Position numbers and translations under genes: made by a program. A DNA stretch of 38,525 nucleotides from Gemmatimonadota bacterium (GTDB lineage: Bacteria; Gemmatimonadota; Gemmatimonadetes; Gemmatimonadales; GWC2-71-9): assembly GCA_003222115.1 (NCBI GenBank), contig QHUL01000067.1, positions 1 through 38,525 on the forward strand, in the 5' to 3' direction. Below are positions 33,776-38,525 of this stretch, piece by piece. The notes beneath the pieces were generated by a model. It searched no databases, had not been told where the DNA came from, and worked only from the letters and a program-made list of their open reading frames with translations. Numbering within the stretch: position 1 is the stretch's first letter; each line of letters begins with the position of its first letter.

Positions 33776-34960
33776 ATGCGCATCGCCATCTTCGATCCGT
33801 CAGCCGGCGTCAGCGGCGATATGACCCTGGGCGCGCTCCTGTCCGTCGGCGCCCCCGCTTCCTGGCTCGAGCAGCTCCCGGCACGCCTCGGTCTGGCGGG
33901 CGTCGGCGTCACGATTCGGGAGACCAGTCGGTGCGGCGTGGCTGCGAAGCAGGTCGAGTTCTCGATCCCGCCCCAGCCCCACGGGCGCCACGTCGGCGAG
34001 CTGGTGCGGCTGGTCGAGCGCTGCCCCCTGTCCGATTGGGTGAAGCAGCGTGCCGTCCGCGCGTTCCGGCTGATCGGCGAAGCCGAGGGCCGGGTGCACG
34101 GACTCGCCCCCGAAAAGGTCCATCTGCACGAAGTGGGTGCCGTGGACGCCGTGCTCGACGTGGTGGGCGCGATCGAGGGGTTCGAGCGCCTCGGGGTCGA
34201 GGCGATCTACAACCTCCCAGTCGCGGTCGGGAACGGGTGGGTGGAGGCCGCGCATGGCCGTCTTGCGGTGCCGGCCCCGGCGACGGCGCTCCTGCTCGAA
34301 GGGCTTGAGATCGCGACCGGCGGGCCCGTCGAGGGGGAAGCGACGACGCCGACCGGAGCGGCGCTCGTCCGGGTGCTGTCGGCGGGCGCGCCTCCGGCGC
34401 GGTGGCGCTTGGTGCAGAGCGGCTGGGGGGCCGGGCAGCGCGACCCGAAGGGTTACGCCAACGCGCTGCGCCTCCTCATCGCCGAGCAGGCGGCGGAGGT
34501 AGCCCGGGTGGTGCTCATTGCCGCCGACGTGGACGACATGAGCCCGGAGTACGTCGAGCCGCTGCGCCAGGCGCTCGCCACGGCGGGCGCCCTGGACGTG
34601 CAGACCTGGCCGGTGCAGATGAAGAAGGGACGGGCGGGATTCCGCATCGAGGCGGTGGTGTCCGAGGCGCTGGCCGACGCGGTGACGGTGGCGCTCTTCC
34701 GCCACAGCACCACGGCGGGCGTGCGGCGCTGGGTGGCGGAGCGGGCCACGCTGCCGCGCCGTCAGGTCACGGTGCAGCTCGCACCCGAGGTGTCGGTGCG
34801 GGTAAAGGTGCTAGAGCAGCCCGACGCCGAGGGCGTGCGGGTGAAGCCGGAGTACGAAGATGTGCTGGCGGCGGCGCAGGCCCTGGGGCGACCGCCGCTC
34901 GAAGTGGCGCGGGCGGCGCAACGGGACGCCGAAGCGCTCGTTTCCAAATCCAAGGAGTGA
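33776..34960 (+). CDS. larC: LarC-family nickel-pincer cofactor nickel-inserting protein
   Basis: A 394-residue protein of the LarC (DUF111) family, which puts nickel into the pyridinium bis-thiocarboxylate cofactor of lactate racemase and related enzymes. It starts MRIAIFDPSAGVSGDM, the family opening, and has VHLHEVGAVDAVLDVVG (115-131), PVAVGNGWVEAAHGRLAVPA-type metal/histidine blocks, and the late AADVDDMSPEYV and KGRAGFRIEAVV segments. It is a single uninterrupted frame, unlike lactobacilli, where larC is split by a programmed shift. No larA, larB or larE is in the window. It begins 27 nt after thrC and lies just ahead of the TPR gene. Confidence 0.92.
   Translation: MRIAIFDPSAGVSGDMTLGALLSVGAPASWLEQLPARLGLAGVGVTIRETSRCGVAAKQVEFSIPPQPHGRHVGELVRLVERCPLSDWVKQRAVRAFRLIGEAEGRVHGLAPEKVHLHEVGAVDAVLDVVGAIEGFERLGVEAIYNLPVAVGNGWVEAAHGRLAVPAPATALLLEGLEIATGGPVEGEATTPTGAALVRVLSAGAPPARWRLVQSGWGAGQRDPKGYANALRLLIAEQAAEVARVVLIAADVDDMSPEYVEPLRQALATAGALDVQTWPVQMKKGRAGFRIEAVVSEALADAVTVALFRHSTTAGVRRWVAERATLPRRQVTVQLAPEVSVRVKVLEQPDAEGVRVKPEYEDVLAAAQALGRPPLEVARAAQRDAEALVSKSKE
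34953..34957 (+). promoter_or_regulatory. ribosome binding site of the TPR gene
   Basis: AGGAG, inside the last codons of larC (CAAGGAGTGA), lies 5 nt before ATG 34963. It is one of the few canonical Shine-Dalgarno sites in the tract and fixes the start of the downstream gene. Confidence 0.7.
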
Positions 34961-34962
34961 GC

Positions 34963-36462
34963 ATGACCGTGAGGCAAGCCGTCGGGCTCATCGTGTCGCT
35001 GCTCGCCGCGCCACTCGGGCGCGCCGCCGGGCAGGGTCAGGTGATTCAAAAGTGCGAGATCAGGCCGGGGCACCAGCTGGTGAACAGCGGCGCCCTCTAT
35101 CTGAAGAGCGCGAGCGACACCAAGTTCGAAGACCAGCGGCAGAAGGATCTCAAGGACGCCTACCGCGTCCTCACCCAGGCGGTGACGACCGGGGGGCAGG
35201 AGAAGAACCCGGCAGCGTGGTACTACCTGGCCCGTTATTACGAGTTTCAGAACGACCTCGGGGGAGCCGACTCGACGTTTGCGAAGGCGCAGGAGCTCGC
35301 GCCGAAGTGCAAGGACGAGATTGAGTTGCGGCGCCGCGGGCTGTGGGTGCCCGTGTTCAACTCCGGCATCCAGGCGTGGCAGGCGGGGAACACCGATTCG
35401 GCGATAGCGAGCTTCCGGCGCGCCAACGCGATCTACACGGGCGAACCGGCTGGCTTCATCTACATTGCGACGTTGCTCTCCGGGGCGGGGCAGCCCGACT
35501 CGGCGGTGAAGTATTTCAAGCTGGCCGTCCGCTACGCGGACGACCCCAAGTTCGCCAAGGAGAAGCGCGGCGCCATGTTGGACCTCGCGCGGGTGTATCA
35601 CGGCGCGGGGCGGCTCGATGATGCCGTGGCGGCCTACAAAGAATACCTCGCCGCCCACCCCAACGATGTGCAGGCGATGGCGGGACTCGCGGCGGCGTAC
35701 TCACGCCAGGACAAGAAGGACGAGGCGATGACGATGTTCGCCCAAGTCGTGGAGCACGCCGATTCCGCCGGTGCGAGTGACCTGTTCGCTACGGCTCAGA
35801 CCATCCTGAGCGTCATCCCCCAGGCCCCCGACACGGCGCCGGTCGTGGGGCAGTGCAGGACGCAGGCCCGGAAGAACCGTGCGCTCACCGCGCGCCAGAT
35901 CGCGGTGCGCTGCGATTCGGCGGCGATGAAGGTGCTGCACGACTACGACGCGTCGATCCTGCCCCAGTATCGCGTCACGGCGCACCTGTACGAGGCCGGG
36001 TTGGCGAAGAGCCCCTACGACCACGAAGCACTTTTCGGGCTGTCGGCGCTGTACTACATCATGGGAGACAGCGCGCACGCGCTGCCCGTGGCGACGCGGC
36101 TGTACGGCCTCGATCCCCTGAACCGGTCCGTGCTGGTGAAGATCGCCGGCGCCTACCAGCTTCGGAACAAGGGCGACTCGGCCCTCTACTACCTGCAGCA
36201 GGGCGAGCTGATCCCGATCGAGGTCACGGTGGGCACATTCACCACGGACGAGAAGGGCGCGAGCGTCACAGGGCTGGTCACGAACATTCGCAAGAAGGCG
36301 AACGACCCCTTCAAGCTGGGCTTCGAGCTGTTGAACGCGCAGGGCAGTGTGGTCGTGACGCAGAGCGTGGACGTGCCGGCGCTCCAGCCCGGTACGAATC
36401 AGCAGTTCAGCTTCAAGGCCGCGGGGCCGGGGATCGTGGCGTGGAGGTACAAGAAGGCGTAG
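34963..36462 (+). CDS. Secreted tetratricopeptide-repeat protein
   Basis: A 499-residue protein with a signal peptide (MTVRQAVGLIVSLLAAPLG, cleavage near AAGQG). Tetratricopeptide-like helical repeats extend through most of it: AWYYLARYYEFQNDLGGADSTF, the repeat around AGNTDSAIASFRRANAI, DLARVYHGAGRLDDAVAAY, AGLAAAYSRQDKKDEAMTMF and ALFGLSALYYIMGDSAHALP. The last ~95 residues change to beta-type sequence (IEVTVGTFTTDEKGASVTGL, then NQQFSFKAAGPGIVAWRYKKA), probably a small periplasmic sandwich domain. Such proteins scaffold envelope complexes; no specific partner is visible. It ends just before a strong terminator, so it is the last gene of the + strand tract. Confidence 0.85.
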   Translation: MTVRQAVGLIVSLLAAPLGRAAGQGQVIQKCEIRPGHQLVNSGALYLKSASDTKFEDQRQKDLKDAYRVLTQAVTTGGQEKNPAAWYYLARYYEFQNDLGGADSTFAKAQELAPKCKDEIELRRRGLWVPVFNSGIQAWQAGNTDSAIASFRRANAIYTGEPAGFIYIATLLSGAGQPDSAVKYFKLAVRYADDPKFAKEKRGAMLDLARVYHGAGRLDDAVAAYKEYLAAHPNDVQAMAGLAAAYSRQDKKDEAMTMFAQVVEHADSAGASDLFATAQTILSVIPQAPDTAPVVGQCRTQARKNRALTARQIAVRCDSAAMKVLHDYDASILPQYRVTAHLYEAGLAKSPYDHEALFGLSALYYIMGDSAHALPVATRLYGLDPLNRSVLVKIAGAYQLRNKGDSALYYLQQGELIPIEVTVGTFTTDEKGASVTGLVTNIRKKANDPFKLGFELLNAQGSVVVTQSVDVPALQPGTNQQFSFKAAGPGIVAWRYKKA

Positions 36463-36463
36463 A

Positions 36464-36500
36464 AACGGCCGTCGCTCACCAGCGACGGCCGTTGATTTTT
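36464..36500 (+). terminator. strong intrinsic terminator closing the + strand tract
   Basis: A 13-bp mismatch-free stem (36464-36476 with 36481-36493) closes a CACC loop and is followed by GATTTTT. It begins one base after the TPR stop codon. The convergent - strand gene stops at 36518, so it could also slow transcription from that side, where only a short T tract (TTT) follows the stem. Confidence 0.93.
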
Positions 36501-36517
36501 CGCGTGTCGAGCCGGGC

Positions 36518-38525
36518 CTACTGGCGGCGGTGCAGACGGGCGTTCAGTTCCGCCCGCGCCTGCCGTCGCAAGTCCGCCCACACCCGCGCCGCGTTCTGCG
36601 CGCTCGCGACCAAGCCGGCCGCTGTCGCCGTGGGGCTGCTGTTGGGTGGATTGTTCGCCCCGCCCCAGGTGTAGAGCGGCAACTGCAGCGCGATCAACTG
36701 CTTCGCCGGCACCGGCATCTCGTGTGGCGTGAGCGGCTCCAGGTTGTCAATCCGCCGCTGGTTGAAATACGGCGCAATGTTCGAGCCCGGCAGCTCGACA
36801 TCCTGCTCGTACTGGAGGTCAGCGAGGGTCCCGGTAGAGGGCGGGAGGCTGCCTCGCGGACGCCCCAGGCGATCCGGGCCAACCCGGGTATAGTTGATGA
36901 GTGTGGCCGCCGTCGCGGCATCGGGAGCTGCTCGGCGAATGAGAGCTTCCGCCCAAATCAGGTCGTTTTCGGCCGCAAGCACGACCGGGGCGTCTCCCAC
37001 TCCGGCTGCGTCCCCCTGCGGATCGTCGCCGCACGTGGCAAGGCTGTCATAACGCACCTGTCCGATAGCGCTCTGGTGCCACAACCCGCGCGACCTGTTC
37101 TGAATCTCCTGGTGGAAACTCCAGACGTAGTCGTAGCCGCCGTTGCCGGTCAAATCTGGGTTCACCTCGATGAGGTCCGCGTACGCCGGACCCGCTCTGT
37201 CCGACCGTAAGGTGCCGTCGCCCAGGCGGTGGTCCGCCGAATTGGGCGGGGAGTTAGCAGCGAGATTCCAGGGGTCCGGCTGGGTCGCGGGATCCATGAG
37301 GTGCGCCACGCGGCTGTGGACCCGCATAATAGTCATGTCGTTGGTCCAGGCCTTGAAGAAGTCGCACCAGGCGATGCACCCGTCCTGATGGAAGACCCAG
37401 TCGAACGGCGCCCCGCCCGTCGGGGAGCTGATGCCCTTGGAGGCGTAGCTCGCCACCTTGGTCCAGTCCACCTGGCCACCTGCTGAGACATCCGCGTTCT
37501 CTGCCGCGTCGCGCGGGAAGTACGCCAGTAGCCGCGCGGCCATCGTGTTCGCGATTTGCGCGATCTTCACGTTGTCGTAAGTTACGCCCGGACCCCCGAA
37601 GAAGCTCCCCGGGACGGTAAATGTGTTCGGGGTCGCCTTCGCAATAACCGCGTTGAACTTCGTGAGCGCCGCGTCGCGGACCTGCGTGCGGGTGAAGAGG
37701 GTCAGCGCGCTGACGTCGCTGTTCTCGTCGACGATGAAGCCCTTGTCGTAGTTCAGCGCGATGTCGCTCAAGGACAACGCCTGCACCAGCGGCACCATGG
37801 TCTCCACCATGTTCGTCGTGCTGGGGTTCGTGATGACCACGCCATTCGTCCCAATGGCCCTGAGGAGGTCGTTGGCCGAGGACAGGGCTGCGTAGTACCC
37901 GTACCAGAACCATTCGATCTGGGCGCGTTGCGCCACGGCCGGATCGTTCTGCCACTCGGTCCGCGGGTAGGGGGCGCCCTCGCTCGAGCCCCCGCATGAG
38001 CCAACGGGGTAACCGGGAAACGCAAAGTTGGTACACCCGGTATAGAACCGGATGTTGAAGTTGTTCCACGCCGCGACGTGGCTCTTCGCCATGACGCTCA
38101 GCGTGAGACCGGCGTACGCGTCAGTCACGCCGGCCCCCCCCTGCGACGTGTTATACCAGGTCTGCATCGCCCCTACGGCGAGGGCCAGGATTGCCCCATC
38201 CTCAATTCGGAAGGTGATCGGCAGCGTTTGTCCATTGACGACGGGGACGAACTCCGCGGTGTTGACGCTCTTGCGCTCACGCCCGGTAGCGACGACGTCG
38301 ACGTCCGCGTGTCCCAGCTCGGTGCTGCCGAACAGCACCCGTATGCGGTAGGTCTTCGCCGGATCGAGGCGGAATTGACTCGTCTTCCAGCTGACGATGT
38401 ACTGCTCATTTTCTGTGTCGACCCGCACGGTCTCAGACCCAGTGCCCGTGTTGGTGCTGAAGGTGGCAATCAGCGCATCGCACGCAGTGCCGTTCCACAC
38501 ACAGATCTCGACTTCCAGTGTCAGA
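36518..38525 (-). CDS. SusD/RagB-like outer-membrane protein with N-terminal beta domain (5' end outside window)
   Basis: At least 668 residues; the reading frame stays open to the window edge, so the start and any lipoprotein signal are missing. A GTG at 38500 is inside the domain and is not the true start. The first ~110 visible residues form a beta-rich module (ETVRVDTENEQYIVSWKTSQ, LDPAKTYRIRVLFG, LGHADVDVV and the closing LPITFRIEDG), a type I recall in several Gemmatimonadota secreted proteins. The remainder resembles SusD/RagB: helical pairs with WFWYGYYAALSSANDLLRA, IAQIANTMAARLLAYFPRD, and near the C-terminus AAENDLIWAEALIRRAAPDA. SusD proteins capture glycans or peptides for a SusC transporter; no susC is visible. 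The base composition looks less GC-rich than in the + strand genes. Confidence 0.75.
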   Translation of the reverse strand, partial: LTLEVEICVWNGTACDALIATFSTNTGTGSETVRVDTENEQYIVSWKTSQFRLDPAKTYRIRVLFGSTELGHADVDVVATGRERKSVNTAEFVPVVNGQTLPITFRIEDGAILALAVGAMQTWYNTSQGGAGVTDAYAGLTLSVMAKSHVAAWNNFNIRFYTGCTNFAFPGYPVGSCGGSSEGAPYPRTEWQNDPAVAQRAQIEWFWYGYYAALSSANDLLRAIGTNGVVITNPSTTNMVETMVPLVQALSLSDIALNYDKGFIVDENSDVSALTLFTRTQVRDAALTKFNAVIAKATPNTFTVPGSFFGGPGVTYDNVKIAQIANTMAARLLAYFPRDAAENADVSAGGQVDWTKVASYASKGISSPTGGAPFDWVFHQDGCIAWCDFFKAWTNDMTIMRVHSRVAHLMDPATQPDPWNLAANSPPNSADHRLGDGTLRSDRAGPAYADLIEVNPDLTGNGGYDYVWSFHQEIQNRSRGLWHQSAIGQVRYDSLATCGDDPQGDAAGVGDAPVVLAAENDLIWAEALIRRAAPDAATAATLINYTRVGPDRLGRPRGSLPPSTGTLADLQYEQDVELPGSNIAPYFNQRRIDNLEPLTPHEMPVPAKQLIALQLPLYTWGGANNPPNSSPTATAAGLVASAQNAARVWADLRRQARAELNARLHRRQ

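Overview
The window looks like chromosomal core-genome DNA of a GC-rich, double-membraned bacterium of the FCB group, most likely a member of Gemmatimonadota. The reasons are very high GC with extreme GC3 codon use, a full lipid A pathway with a fused LpxC-FabZ, BamA, Skp and Lol outer-membrane machinery, an McsA-McsB-ClpC cluster, a bacillithiol gene, and a SusD-like protein with a leading beta-domain. The phylum call is an inference from gene content, not from a search.

Layout. Positions 1-390 are the 3' end of a 23S rRNA gene, followed by a spacer, 5S rRNA (499-616) and an intrinsic terminator (630-655). The 23S-5S spacer and the 5S-era spacer each hold a hairpin built from 7-nt repeat units. 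From 770 to 36462 every gene lies on the + strand, mostly with ATGA or GTGA overlaps. The order is: era, a Trm112-like protein, a PorV/PorQ-like protein, a DUF5683-like protein and a Ca2+/H+ antiporter (770-4691); a degenerate receiver-GGDEF protein and a zinc-ribbon Pro/Ala-rich protein (4747-6535); prfB with its programmed +1 frameshift, lysS, a LolC/E permease and LolD (6618-11250); mcsA, mcsB and clpC (11250-15311); the envelope block bamA, skp, lpxD, lpxC-fabZ, lpxA, a GnnA-like oxidoreductase, lpxB, an LpxJ-type (DUF374) acyltransferase and lpxK (15308-25180); gdhA, rlmH, an AMMECR1 protein, bshC and a small membrane protein (25205-29239); then murJ, uvrC, a threonine-synthase-like enzyme, larC and a TPR protein (29242-36462). 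A strong hairpin terminator (36464-36500) separates this tract from a convergent, 5'-truncated SusD/RagB-like gene on the - strand (36518-38525), which looks less GC-rich.

How the genes fit together. The centre of the window couples outer-membrane construction (Lol, BamA, Skp, lipid A assembly, and MurJ further on) to a protein-arginine-phosphorylation quality-control system (McsA, McsB, ClpC) better known from Gram-positive bacteria. No CtsR repressor gene is next to it. The two glutamates that read phospho-arginine in the ClpC N-domain are kept, while the phospho-arginine allosteric motif of McsB appears lost. The lipid A block is also unusual: a GnnA-type oxidoreductase sits between lpxA and lpxB without an aminotransferase, an LpxJ-type acyltransferase sits before lpxK, and LpxK lacks a loop and has an altered DDGFQH motif.

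No tRNA gene, CRISPR array, insertion sequence, phage gene or attachment site was seen. There is no stretch over 300 bases without a gene; the largest gene-free gap is the 5S-era spacer (617-769).
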